DNA from: Tunicatimonas sp964551335
Lineage (GTDB): Bacteria > Bacteroidota > Bacteroidia > Cytophagales > Cyclobacteriaceae
NCBI GenBank assembly: GCA_964551335.1
Contig: CAZKCO010000023.1
Span: forward strand, 39,997-103,996
Length of the DNA: 64,000 nt
Reading direction: 5' to 3'
The notes under the pieces are model-generated. The model worked only from the letters and a program-made list of their open reading frames with translations, did not search any database and had not been told where the DNA came from. Made by a program: the position numbers and the translations under genes. This document shows, one piece after another, positions 9,940 to 18,973 of this stretch. How positions within the stretch are numbered: position 1 is the first letter of the stretch; the number at the start of each line of letters is the position of its first letter.

Positions 9940-11274
9940 ATGCAAAAGTTCCTGGAAAAACTTACGTCTTTTCGACTGAAGATTCCTTCTCGGACTTACT
10001 CTTTTGCGGCCACTTCGGTTTTCTTTTTTCTGTACCTAGGCGTTCCCTTCACCATTTCCGAATCGGGGCGGGCCGCCTGGGGAAATAGCTACAAAGATTA
10101 CGTACGGTCGGTAGAGTTGCTGACGAACGAGCACTCAGAAGCTGCGGATTTCTCGCAGATAGATAAAGCTATGCAAATTTTTTTGCAACGCCAGGGTATT
10201 GTGGGCGCTTCAATGGGTATTGTTAAGGATGGTAAACTGATTTACGCCAAAGGTTTCGGCTACGCTGACCAGGAAACCGAAGAGGCGGTACAGCCCTATC
10301 ATTTATTTCGTATTGGTAGCGTTTCCAAGCTGATTACGGCGGTGGCAGTGATGAAACTGCGCGAGGATGGTCGCCTGCGTATGGATGAAAAAGTATTCGG
10401 AGAAGAGGGGATCCTAAATTCTGAAGTCTATCGGGGAATTAAGGACAAAAAACACTACCGAATTACGGTAGAGCATCTGCTAAACCACACCGGAGGTTGG
10501 AGTAAACGCTCGTTTGGCGATCCGTTGTTTATTCCGCTCAGAATTGCCGATGCTATGGATACCGAAGGAGTGCCCGATCTGGATACAATTATTGAATTTA
10601 TCCTGTCTAAGAACTTGCCCTATCAACCCGGCACCCGCTACGACTATTCTAACTTTGGATACTGTTTGCTAGGACGGGTAATTGAAGCCAAATCGGGCAT
10701 GTCGTACGAAGAGTACGTAAAAACCGAGATTCTGGCTCCATTGGGCATTACTAAGATGCGGTTAGCCAAGAACCGCCCCGAAGATCGTTTTGAAAATGAG
10801 GTAAGCTATTACGACTTAACCTCCAACAACGTACGGCCCGACATGTACGGCTCCGGCGAGTTGGTATCTAATGCTTATAGCTTCAATATTGAGGCGCTGA
10901 GTGCGGCTGGAGGATGGGTAGCAACCGCTTCGGATCTGATGAAATTCTTGGTGGCGGTAGACGGATTCAAGGATAGTCCTGATATTCTGAGCAACGAATC
11001 GCTACTGAACATGGTAGAAACCAAGGGAGGCCGTCCCTACGGATGGCGTAGCGCCCAGGTAGGCGGCACTTGGTGGCGTACTGGTACCTTGGCCGGAACC
11101 TCAGCTCTGATAAAACGGCATCAGGATGGAACCTCCTGGGTGGTGTTAGCCAATACCAGCAACCACCGCAGTCGGTACTTTACCGGGCGTATTAGCTACA
11201 TCATGCAAAAAGAGTTAAATCAGCTTGCTACCTGGCCTGAGCGCGACTTATTTGAAGTCAGCTACTATCAGTAG
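9940..11274 (+). CDS. Beta-lactamase-fold serine hydrolase (class C / penicillin-binding type)
   Basis: 444 residues from the ATG at 9940; an in-frame TTG at 9904 would add 12 residues but the ATG is more likely. An N-terminal hydrophobic segment (about 21-40, SFAATSVFFFLYLGVPF) anchors or exports it. The SxxK motif is GSVSK with Ser127 and Lys130; the YxN motif is YSN in YDYSNFGYCLLG; the third motif is RTG in WWRTGTLAGTSALI. These define the serine beta-lactamase-like superfamily that includes DD-peptidases, esterases and AmpC-type enzymes. The substrate cannot be predicted; many such Bacteroidota proteins are periplasmic esterases or peptidases rather than antibiotic resistance enzymes. 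A clear terminator follows. Confidence 0.9.
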   Translation: MQKFLEKLTSFRLKIPSRTYSFAATSVFFFLYLGVPFTISESGRAAWGNSYKDYVRSVELLTNEHSEAADFSQIDKAMQIFLQRQGIVGASMGIVKDGKLIYAKGFGYADQETEEAVQPYHLFRIGSVSKLITAVAVMKLREDGRLRMDEKVFGEEGILNSEVYRGIKDKKHYRITVEHLLNHTGGWSKRSFGDPLFIPLRIADAMDTEGVPDLDTIIEFILSKNLPYQPGTRYDYSNFGYCLLGRVIEAKSGMSYEEYVKTEILAPLGITKMRLAKNRPEDRFENEVSYYDLTSNNVRPDMYGSGELVSNAYSFNIEALSAAGGWVATASDLMKFLVAVDGFKDSPDILSNESLLNMVETKGGRPYGWRSAQVGGTWWRTGTLAGTSALIKRHQDGTSWVVLANTSNHRSRYFTGRISYIMQKELNQLATWPERDLFEVSYYQ

Positions 11275-11296
11275 CATGACCTTGATAAAATAGATG

Positions 11297-11326
11297 AAGC
11301 CTGTCCTAATCCGACAGGCTTTTTTT
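11297..11326 (+). terminator. Rho-independent terminator after the serine hydrolase
   Basis: A perfect 9-bp stem, AAGCCTGTC (11297-11305) with GACAGGCTT (11313-11321), a 7-base loop, then a T-run to 11326. It lies 23 bp after the hydrolase stop codon and separates it from the sugar operon. Confidence 0.85.
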
Positions 11327-11388
11327 ATTATCAGATCCGTAATTAGCCTGTTTTAGACTCTTCAAATTGCTGCGAAGTAATAAAAGAT

Positions 11389-11407
11389 TTTTTGAAGGTT
11401 TCAAAAA
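11389..11407. promoter_or_regulatory. Palindrome upstream of the sugar operon (site 1)
   Basis: TTTTTGAA and TTCAAAAA are perfect 8-bp arms separated by GGT. It lies about 135 bp before the isomerase ATG. Size and symmetry suit a dimeric regulator; no regulator gene for the operon is seen in the window. Confidence 0.35.
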
Positions 11408-11511
11408 GAAAATATTTTTATGCATATTTATTGGTCAGTCCCCATTTTACTACGCTCAATTTTAAGAATTTGGTAAAATGCCGGAAAGAGCAGGATGGGG
11501 TTGTAAATAAA

Positions 11512-11529
11512 TTTAGATTTATATCTAAA
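11512..11529. promoter_or_regulatory. Palindrome upstream of the sugar operon (site 2)
   Basis: TTTAGAT and ATCTAAA are perfect 7-bp arms around TTAT, ending 12 bp before the isomerase ATG at 11542. A bound protein here would cover the start of the leader, so repression is the simplest reading. AT-rich chance palindromes are common, hence the low confidence. Confidence 0.35.
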
Positions 11530-11541
11530 AAAATTTACCCT

Positions 11542-12810
11542 ATGCACCTAGACCGCCAGCGTATTGCTGAAGAAAATGAGGCAATTCTTTCCACCCACCA
11601 GGCCCGATGGGACTGCTTCCGTACCGTTTATTCTCAGTCTGAAGCTTATTGGGAAGAATGTATTACCAAGCTTTCCGCCATGCAGATTGCCATACCCAGT
11701 TGGGCGTTGGGTACGGGCGGAACCCGGTTCGGGCGCTTCCCCGGCGGGGGTGAGCCCCGGAACTTGGAAGAAAAATTAGCTGATGTAGGCCTGTTACACG
11801 CGCTTAGTGGCCACGCCGGAGCTATTTCCCTGCATATCCCCTGGGATATTCCGGAAGACACTGCCGCTATCCGCCAGCAAGCGAAGGAGTTGGGGATTGT
11901 GTTCGATGCGGTAAACTCTAACACCTTTCAAGATCAGAACGGACAGCCACTATCGTACAAGTTCGGTTCGTTGTCTCATACTGATGCGGCAGTGAGGCAG
12001 CTAGCCGTTGCCCACAATCAGGAGGTAATTGACTACGGAGAAGCCTTAGGCTCCAAATCAATCACCGTTTGGCTGTCGGATGGGGCCAATTTTCCCGGTC
12101 AGCAAAATTTCCGGCGAGCCTTTGAACGGACACTAGATAGTCTTCAGAAAATCTATGACCATCTGCCCGACGACTGGCGTATGTTTGTAGAATATAAGCC
12201 CTACGAGCCAAATTTTTATAGTACAGTTATTCAGGATTGGGGTAGTTCGTTGCTACTGGCTAGCAAGCTGGGGCCGAAAGCCTACAGCCTGGTAGACTTG
12301 GGGCATCATCTGCCCAATACAAATATTGAGCAGATTGTTAGCCGACTGATGATGGAGGGGAAACTCGGAGGTTTCCATTTTAACGATTCCAAGTATGGCG
12401 ACGATGATCTGACGGTAGGCAGCATTAAACCGTACCAACTATTTCTAATATTTCTGGAACTACTGGAAGGAATAGAAACCCATTCCTTCGCCTGGATGAT
12501 TGATGCTAGTCACAATGTAAAGGATCCTTTAGAAGATCTTCTGCAATCGGTTGAAGCCATCCTGATTGCCTACGCTCAGGCATTGCTGGTAGATCGTCAG
12601 GCATTAAAGACTGCTCAAGCAGACAACGATGTGGTTCTCTGTCAAGAGATTATTCAGCAGGCTTTTCGAACAGACGTACGGCCACTACTGACTGAAGTGA
12701 GGCGACGAAACGGGGCCGCACTACATCCTATTTCATTATATCGAAAACTACAGATTCGTACTACTTTAATTGATGAACGAGGCTCAGAAGTACTGGCTAC
12801 TGGCCTTTAA
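11542..12810 (+). CDS. L-rhamnose isomerase-type sugar isomerase
   Basis: 422 residues from ATG 11542 (MHLDRQRIAEEN). The frame is open upstream to 11392, but that extension is low-complexity and unlike the family, and would overlap the upstream palindromes. The protein is a TIM-barrel metal-dependent isomerase of the RhaI kind, which interconverts L-rhamnose and L-rhamnulose. Metal and substrate residues are visible in VEYKPYEP (Glu), LVDLGHH (Asp, His) and GFHFNDSKYGDDDL (His and Asp cluster). It is the first gene of a four-gene operon with a kinase and a transporter, which supports a sugar catabolic role in the cytoplasm. The exact sugar, rhamnose or a related deoxysugar or pentose, is inference. 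Confidence 0.85.
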   Translation: MHLDRQRIAEENEAILSTHQARWDCFRTVYSQSEAYWEECITKLSAMQIAIPSWALGTGGTRFGRFPGGGEPRNLEEKLADVGLLHALSGHAGAISLHIPWDIPEDTAAIRQQAKELGIVFDAVNSNTFQDQNGQPLSYKFGSLSHTDAAVRQLAVAHNQEVIDYGEALGSKSITVWLSDGANFPGQQNFRRAFERTLDSLQKIYDHLPDDWRMFVEYKPYEPNFYSTVIQDWGSSLLLASKLGPKAYSLVDLGHHLPNTNIEQIVSRLMMEGKLGGFHFNDSKYGDDDLTVGSIKPYQLFLIFLELLEGIETHSFAWMIDASHNVKDPLEDLLQSVEAILIAYAQALLVDRQALKTAQADNDVVLCQEIIQQAFRTDVRPLLTEVRRRNGAALHPISLYRKLQIRTTLIDERGSEVLATGL

Positions 12811-12845
12811 ATATTACTCTATTACTCAACACCTAGCAAAAGAAA

Positions 12846-14273
12846 ATGAACGACCCGGTTATTGCAATCTATGACATCGGCAAGACAAACAAAAAGTTAC
12901 TACTTTACAACCGTGAGTACCAGCTAGTGCATCAAGACCAGGTGTGTATACCGGAGATAGAAGATGATGACGGATACCCCTGCGAAGATCTGGAGCGAGT
13001 CTGCAAGTGGGTAAAAAAGAGCTTTAAGTCAGCAAAAAAGAACAAGGAATTTGCAGTGCGCGCTCTGAATGTTTCAGCCTACGGAGCCTCATTTGTGCAC
13101 CTTGATGAACGCGGGCGTCCGGCTACTCCGCTGTATAACTATCTAAAACCGTATCCAGAAGAATTAGCCCAGCAACTGTACAACCAATACGGTGGAGAAC
13201 TTAGCTTCAATTGCCAGACTGCCTCTCCTTCCTTGGGTATGCTGAACTCTGGGTTGCAACTCTACTGGCTCAAACACCGCAAACCGGAGCTGTATCAGAA
13301 CATCTGGCGATCTTTGCACCTGCCGCAGTTCTTTGCCTACCTTATTCACGGTAAGTTCTTCAACGAAATTACTAGCCTTGGTTGCCATACAGCCTTGTGG
13401 GATTTTACCCACGACCGGGGCCATGATTGGGTATACGCTGAGAAAATATCGAGTGTCTTACCGCCAGTTGTATCCACCCATTCGTATGAGGAGGTATCAA
13501 ACAACAACAGCAAAATACTGTGCGGGGTGGGAATCCACGATAGTTCGGCTTCACTAGTGCCTTATCTGTTGGCCTTTGAAGAATCGTTTATGTTGCTTTC
13601 TACGGGTACCTGGAATATTACCCTAAATCCTTTTAACGAAGAACCACTTACTGGCGAAGAACTTCAGAAGGACTGCTTGCAGTATATTAATTACCGGGGC
13701 GTGCCGGTAAAGGCAGCCCGTATTTTTATGGGCAGCGAGCATAGTTTCCAGGAAAAGCGGTTGGCAGAACACTTCAATAAGTCGGCTGACTATCACCATT
13801 CGATAGTACCCGATGAGGCATTAATTAACCGGTTATTATCGGTAGATAACCCAAGCCGGCAATTCTATCCGCAGACGATGCAGCAAACCGGGCCGCTACC
13901 TAACTTCACGGGGCCACTTACTAATTTAAGCCAGTTTTCCAACTACGAGGAAGCCTATCACCAGTTATTAATAGATTTAGTAGGTATGCAGGCTATATCT
14001 ATAAAGTTGGTAACTGGCAGAAAACTGCCCAAGAAAATGTTTATCTCCGGTGGGTTCTGCGCTAACCAGTTATTTATGCGGTTGCTCGCTACCCATTTTC
14101 CAGGCATACAGTTTTTTACTACTCAACTTGACAATGCTTCTGCCTTGGGAGCGGCTCTGGTGATGCATCGGCATTGGAATCGTGAGCAATCTATTGATCA
14201 TCTTTTCCAGTTCCAACAGATTGTGCCAATGGCCGTATCTAATCTTTCCACTTATTCATTAGTGAAAGCATGA
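12846..14273 (+). CDS. FGGY-family carbohydrate kinase (rhamnulokinase/fuculokinase-like)
   Basis: 475 residues. The N-terminal phosphate-1 motif AIYDIGKTNKKLLLY and the C-terminal motifs LLSTGTWNITLNPF and FISGGFCANQLFMRLL fit the FGGY sugar-kinase fold with two actin-like ATPase domains. It should phosphorylate the ketose made by the upstream isomerase, using ATP, to feed an aldolase. The gene starts 35 bp after the isomerase stop, and its last four bases (ATGA) overlap the start of the transporter gene, so translation is probably coupled. No aldolase is encoded nearby. Family firm; the precise substrate is inferred from the neighbours. Confidence 0.88.
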   Translation: MNDPVIAIYDIGKTNKKLLLYNREYQLVHQDQVCIPEIEDDDGYPCEDLERVCKWVKKSFKSAKKNKEFAVRALNVSAYGASFVHLDERGRPATPLYNYLKPYPEELAQQLYNQYGGELSFNCQTASPSLGMLNSGLQLYWLKHRKPELYQNIWRSLHLPQFFAYLIHGKFFNEITSLGCHTALWDFTHDRGHDWVYAEKISSVLPPVVSTHSYEEVSNNNSKILCGVGIHDSSASLVPYLLAFEESFMLLSTGTWNITLNPFNEEPLTGEELQKDCLQYINYRGVPVKAARIFMGSEHSFQEKRLAEHFNKSADYHHSIVPDEALINRLLSVDNPSRQFYPQTMQQTGPLPNFTGPLTNLSQFSNYEEAYHQLLIDLVGMQAISIKLVTGRKLPKKMFISGGFCANQLFMRLLATHFPGIQFFTTQLDNASALGAALVMHRHWNREQSIDHLFQFQQIVPMAVSNLSTYSLVKA

Positions 14274-15664
14274 GTGAAAACACCGTTGTAAACAAACTTA
14301 ATAGTATTAACGAGTTTGAGCGCGAATCTATTCCTCCCTCTCGCCTGAAAGGACTCAAGAGTTTTGTAGGTATGTACGCTGGTGAGCATACTGCCGGTAC
14401 AGAATTCGTTATTGGTCCGTTGTTCGTAGCCCACGGAGTTTCGGCGGGTGATCTCATCTGGGGGCTTTTGATTGGTAACGTGTTGGCGGTAGCCAGCTGG
14501 GGTTTCATCTGTGCCCCCATTGCTACCAACGTTCGGGAAACGCTGTATTTCAAACTAGAAAAGATCTGCGGCCGCAATCTGGTTTCTTTCTACAATGTGG
14601 TGAATGGTATGATGTTCTGCTTCCTAGCGGGCTCAATGATTGCCGTTTCAGCCACTGCGGTGGGTATTCCCTTCGATATTGCTATGCCAGAGTTAGGTGA
14701 CTGGCTACCAACTAGTATTGGGTGGGTAGTGACCGTTTTTGCGGTAGGAACGGTAATTACCATAGTGGCCATGCTGGGCTACGAGCAGGTATCACGCTTT
14801 GCTAATATTGCTGCACCCTGGATGATTCTGGTATTTATTGCCGCTGGCTTTGCGGCGCTGCCCGAGTTGGGCGTTCGTTCGCTAGGCGACTTCTGGCAGG
14901 TAGCCAATGAGAAAATATGGACGGGAGTGCCGCTGGAAGGTGAGAGCAAGTTTACGTTTTGGCATGTGATGTTTTTTGCCTGGTTCTGTAATATGGCAAT
15001 GCACATCGGGATGGCCGATATGTCTATCTTACGCTACGCTCGTAAGTGGCAGTACGGTTTCTCTTCAGCCGCTGGTATGTTCTTAGGGCATTTCGTGGCC
15101 TGGATTGCCTCTGGCATTCTCTGTGCTGCGGCTGCCGGTTCAATTGCCCCGGGTCCTATTGCCTACAGTGCCGCCGGAATGGCCGGGGCCATTTGTGTGA
15201 TTATTGCTGGCTGGACTACCGCCAACCCTACCATTTATCGGGCCGGATTAGCCATACAAGGCATTATGCCCTCGGTACGCCGCTGGAAGGTAACCTTGGT
15301 GGTTGGTTTAGTTACTACTATTGCTGCCTGCTTCCCAGCTCTGGTAATGCGATTATTAGATTTTGTGGCATTGTATGGATTGGTACTGATGCCCATGGGA
15401 GCGGTTATTTTCGTAGATTTTTATTTACTGAACCGTATGGGATTAAAGCAGAACTATGCCGCGGTGCGCGGCCTGACATTCTATAAAGCCCCGGCTTTCG
15501 CGTGGATTGCTACCCTTATTTGCTGTTTGCTACTTAACCTCACCGTAGGTGTTGATATTTTCTTTTTAGGTTTACCTGGCTGGTTTTTAGCGGTATTGTT
15601 GTATATCGGAGCCAGTAAAGCTCTTCAAAAACAAGCCCCGGTTTCTTTAGAAAAAGCACTATGA
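14270..15664 (+). CDS. NCS1-family permease (cytosine/purine/allantoin permease type)
   Basis: 464 residues with about 12 membrane segments. The N-terminal region (GMYAGEHTAGTEFVIGPLFVAHGVSAGDLIWGLLIGN) and the ANPTIYRAG segment are those of the nucleobase:cation symporter-1 family. This family is known for nucleobases, thiamine, hydantoins and allantoin rather than sugars. Here the gene lies within a sugar isomerase/kinase operon and overlaps both neighbours by ATGA, so it may import the sugar substrate or a nucleoside-like precursor; this is inference. It differs from the usual sugar transporters of Bacteroidota rhamnose loci (MFS or RhaT type). Confidence 0.85.
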   Translation: MSENTVVNKLNSINEFERESIPPSRLKGLKSFVGMYAGEHTAGTEFVIGPLFVAHGVSAGDLIWGLLIGNVLAVASWGFICAPIATNVRETLYFKLEKICGRNLVSFYNVVNGMMFCFLAGSMIAVSATAVGIPFDIAMPELGDWLPTSIGWVVTVFAVGTVITIVAMLGYEQVSRFANIAAPWMILVFIAAGFAALPELGVRSLGDFWQVANEKIWTGVPLEGESKFTFWHVMFFAWFCNMAMHIGMADMSILRYARKWQYGFSSAAGMFLGHFVAWIASGILCAAAAGSIAPGPIAYSAAGMAGAICVIIAGWTTANPTIYRAGLAIQGIMPSVRRWKVTLVVGLVTTIAACFPALVMRLLDFVALYGLVLMPMGAVIFVDFYLLNRMGLKQNYAAVRGLTFYKAPAFAWIATLICCLLLNLTVGVDIFFLGLPGWFLAVLLYIGASKALQKQAPVSLEKAL

Positions 15665-15828
15665 AAATACTCCTTCAACTAGTTTCGTTGGTAGGGCTAT
15701 TGCTCACTATCGTACCGTCTCTGCTGTATTTTACCGAGGTCATCTCCAAGCCCAACCACCAATGGCTAATGTTCGCCGGAACCATCCTTTGGTTTGCCAC
15801 TGCACCTTTCTGGATGAACAAGCGATAA
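15661..15828 (+). CDS. 55-residue membrane protein, translationally coupled to the permease
   Basis: The frame from ATG 15661 to TAA 15826-15828 encodes MKILLQLVSLVGLLLTIVPS and continues to APFWMNKR. The start overlaps the permease stop by ATGA, exactly like the kinase-permease junction. Two hydrophobic segments (about residues 1-24 and 36-52) with a short polar loop (ISKPNHQW) give a helical hairpin, and the protein ends in basic residues. Size, coupling and topology suggest an accessory subunit or a stabiliser of the permease, or a small membrane protein conserved in such operons. I do not recognise a named family. Confidence 0.75.
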   Translation: MKILLQLVSLVGLLLTIVPSLLYFTEVISKPNHQWLMFAGTILWFATAPFWMNKR

Positions 15829-16011
15829 CCCTCAACTTATGAAAAAAATACAACGTATGTGGTTAGCCAAGGGTTGGCTGACTCTATAGAGAAGCAACTA
15901 TTACTCTAAAATGTGCTGTTAAAAGCTAGTAATTATACCTACTTTTAATCTCTACAGTTGGTTGATGAATAATGGCCAATTTTTATTCTACATTTAGTAA
16001 TTTAACTCTCT

Positions 16012-16029
16012 GATTAGAAAATTCTAATC
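16012..16029. promoter_or_regulatory. Palindrome upstream of the histidine kinase gene
   Basis: GATTAGAA and TTCTAATC form perfect 8-bp arms with AA between them, 38 bp before the kinase ATG at 16067. It could be an operator; no cognate regulator is known. Confidence 0.35.
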
Positions 16030-16066
16030 TAGTCCGTAAGTTTACGTGCGCAAATAACTGCTGTTT

Positions 16067-18955
16067 ATGCAAAAAGGACAGCCTCTTCAGGGTCTTGCCG
16101 CAGATCATACTAACCAGTATAGTCTGTATTATTCCATGGTAAAATCGCGGACTAATTATCTGCTACGCACTAATCAGGAAGGTGTTATTACGCTGGTCAA
16201 CCACGCTTTTGAACGAAAATTTGGTTCCAAAGCAGACTTTTTGGGTAAACCATTCAAAGATGTGCTATACCCCGATGACCATGAAATATACGACCATATA
16301 GTATACCGATGCACGCAAAATCCGGGCGAACCTATATCGGTTGAGCTTCGGAAATCCAAGGACAACCAGTCATTCTACACTATTTGTTGGGAATTTATCG
16401 CTACTTCCCAGGATGATCAAGGCACAGTGATTGAGATACAAGGCCTAGGTTACGATATCACTGATGAGAAAGAGACTGAACAACAATTACAACAGGTAAA
16501 TGAGCTTAACCGGCACCTTATCACTGTCTCTGCGAAATTCATTAACATTGACCGCCATTCACTCCGACCTACGGTAAGCGAAGCACTTGAAACGATTACT
16601 CGGTTTCTGAACTTTCAGCGAGGACTTATTTATCTCCGGCGTGGAAACTCGTTGTCGGGCAAACTTACTTATGAGTACTCTCAGACTGAGAGTTCTACAG
16701 TTTCTGATGTTGCTCGCATTATTTCGGTGAAAAGTTTTCCGTGGTGGAAAGAGGTCATATTGCAGTGTGCGTCTATAGAAATTAATGATAGCAGCATACT
16801 GCCTAAGGAGGCCCTTCAAGAAAGGTTCCTACTATCGTCATTGGAAATTCAGTCACTTATAGCAATTCCTATTATTTACCAGCAAAAGCTAAAGGGATAT
16901 ATCGTTTTTACTCATTCAACGAAGGTAAAGCAGTGGTCTACCAAATTACTGGAGCCACTTAAACTGTTGGGTACCATTTTCGGTAACGCTCTTCACCATA
17001 TACAGCTTAATGAGGAGCTTTCTGAAAGTCGCTTTAAGTACAAACTGTTAGCGGATAACATAGCGGATATGGTAAGCAAGCACGATCTTGATGGTACTTA
17101 CAACTATGTTTCACCTTCTTGCAAAGCCCTAACGGGTTACACTCAGGACGAATTGCTCGGAACCTCCCCAATGAAGAACATGCACCCTGATGATATCTCC
17201 AAAGCGCAGGTACATTTAGGTGATATTCTCAACGGAAAAACTACCCAGTATCAGTACCGTAAGCGCCGCAAGGACGGTGAGTACCGCTGGATGGAAATTA
17301 CGGCCAAACTCGTGATAGAAGATGGCAAAAAAGAAATAATTGCTTCTACCCGTGATATTCATCAGCGCAAACTAACCGAAGAAGCGAACGCCGAACTGCT
17401 TCAAAAAAGTCAGCAGTTGAATGAGTGGTTTCAAAGTAGTCAACAAGGGCTTGAGCTAACCCTAGCCCGGACTCAGGAGTTGAACGAATTGTTATTACAG
17501 AGTGAGAAGAAGTTTCGTAGCCTCACCGAAAAGAGCTTTGATGCCATTATGATGTACAATGCCGAAGGAATGATTACCTACGCCAGTCCTTCGGTAGTAA
17601 ATGTTATGGGGTATACGTCTGAAGAACTTGTTGGTACTTACGCCCGAGAGTATATTCACCCAGAAGATCTACCGATGGTTCGAGGAATTTTGCTTAAATC
17701 CATGGAATTACCGCATCAGCGTATGCAGAGCTTATCTCGCCTGGTTCGTAAGGATGGAGAAGTCATCTGGGTAGAATCTATTATGACTAACCTGTTGATG
17801 GATGAAAGCATTCGAGGGCTGGTTTCAAACTTTCGGGATGTAACGGAACAACGAAGAAATGAAGAAGCTATTCAGGAGTATTCTAAACGACTGGAAATTG
17901 CTACTCAATCAGCCAATATTGGTATTTGGGATTGGTATCTTCCGGAAAACCGACTTATTTGGGATGAGCGGGTGTTAGATATGTATGGTATTTCTTCTGA
18001 GAAATCCATCGAAAATACAGAATTATGGCACCAAACTATTCATCCAGATGATCACGATAGAGAAGTAAAGAAGGTTGGAGAAGCATTAGAAAAAGACCAA
18101 GACTATGATACAGAGTACCGGATCATCCGCATGGATAACCAAGAAATAAGGCATATTAAAGTTTATGCCAAAATTACGCGGGAAGATGGTCAGCCAGTTC
18201 GTATGACGGGGGTAAACCTAGATATTACAAGCATTAAGAACACCGAACAGCAACTTAGAGAGAACAACGAGGCGCTGAGGAAGTCTAATGCTGAACTGGA
18301 TCAGTTCGTCTACAGTACATCTCATAACCTACGTTCACCGCTAGCATCGGTCCTCGGCCTGGTCTCAATGCTACAGGGTAGCGTTGACCCGGAAGAAAGG
18401 GTTCAGTATCTGCGGCTTATTGAAAGCAGTATTCATCGGCTGGATGAAACCATCCACGAAATTATTGAGTATTCGCGGAATACCCGAACTGAAGTTAAAA
18501 AGGCGCCTATTCATTTTCGAGAGATCATTGCTAATATTCTGGATGGCCTGTATTTTCTGCGAAACTCTATTGATATAGATGTCAGACTGGATATCCCAGA
18601 GGATCTGAAGTTCATTTCCGACCCGGTTAGGATACGCACTATTTTCAATAATCTGCTCTCCAACGCCATTAAATACTATAATCCCTGGGTAGAACATCCG
18701 TTTGTATCAATCACTGTTGAGAAAAAGGAACGAGGCGTGAAAGTTATGGTAGCCGACAACGGCTTGGGTATTGATAAAGGGTCGCAGGGTAAAATATTTG
18801 ATATGTTTTACCGGGCTACTACCAATGCCAGTGGCTCGGGCTTAGGACTGTATATTGTACAGGAATCAGTTCAAAAACTGGGGGGTACCATATCGCTTAC
18901 CTCGCAAAAGGGGGAGGGGAGTACTTTCACCCTAGAGTTTCCCTCTCTTGCCTGA
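16067..18955 (+). CDS. Multi-PAS/GAF sensor histidine kinase
   Basis: 962 residues, no membrane segment, so probably cytoplasmic. Order of domains: PAS (about 25-135), GAF (about 150-310, phytochrome-kinase style), three further PAS/PAC domains (about 325-440, 483-600, 610-725), a short coiled coil, a dimerisation/phosphoacceptor domain with His753 in STSHNLRSPLASVLGL, and a HATPase domain with the N box NNLLSNAIKYYNP, DNGLGID and GSGLGLYIVQE. The SHNLRSP form of the H box is typical of Bacteroidota PAS kinases. No response regulator or receiver domain adjoins it, so the partner is elsewhere. The signal is unknown. Confidence 0.93.
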   Translation: MQKGQPLQGLAADHTNQYSLYYSMVKSRTNYLLRTNQEGVITLVNHAFERKFGSKADFLGKPFKDVLYPDDHEIYDHIVYRCTQNPGEPISVELRKSKDNQSFYTICWEFIATSQDDQGTVIEIQGLGYDITDEKETEQQLQQVNELNRHLITVSAKFINIDRHSLRPTVSEALETITRFLNFQRGLIYLRRGNSLSGKLTYEYSQTESSTVSDVARIISVKSFPWWKEVILQCASIEINDSSILPKEALQERFLLSSLEIQSLIAIPIIYQQKLKGYIVFTHSTKVKQWSTKLLEPLKLLGTIFGNALHHIQLNEELSESRFKYKLLADNIADMVSKHDLDGTYNYVSPSCKALTGYTQDELLGTSPMKNMHPDDISKAQVHLGDILNGKTTQYQYRKRRKDGEYRWMEITAKLVIEDGKKEIIASTRDIHQRKLTEEANAELLQKSQQLNEWFQSSQQGLELTLARTQELNELLLQSEKKFRSLTEKSFDAIMMYNAEGMITYASPSVVNVMGYTSEELVGTYAREYIHPEDLPMVRGILLKSMELPHQRMQSLSRLVRKDGEVIWVESIMTNLLMDESIRGLVSNFRDVTEQRRNEEAIQEYSKRLEIATQSANIGIWDWYLPENRLIWDERVLDMYGISSEKSIENTELWHQTIHPDDHDREVKKVGEALEKDQDYDTEYRIIRMDNQEIRHIKVYAKITREDGQPVRMTGVNLDITSIKNTEQQLRENNEALRKSNAELDQFVYSTSHNLRSPLASVLGLVSMLQGSVDPEERVQYLRLIESSIHRLDETIHEIIEYSRNTRTEVKKAPIHFREIIANILDGLYFLRNSIDIDVRLDIPEDLKFISDPVRIRTIFNNLLSNAIKYYNPWVEHPFVSITVEKKERGVKVMVADNGLGIDKGSQGKIFDMFYRATTNASGSGLGLYIVQESVQKLGGTISLTSQKGEGSTFTLEFPSLA

Positions 18956-18973
18956 TTGCCAACCAACACTAAC

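Noticed and set aside
15840..15890. 16-codon frame (MKKIQRMWLAKGWLTL) after the sugar operon, starting like a normal gene
   Set aside because: Too short and with no coupling to the previous gene; it might be the remnant of a lost downstream gene, but nothing supports this.
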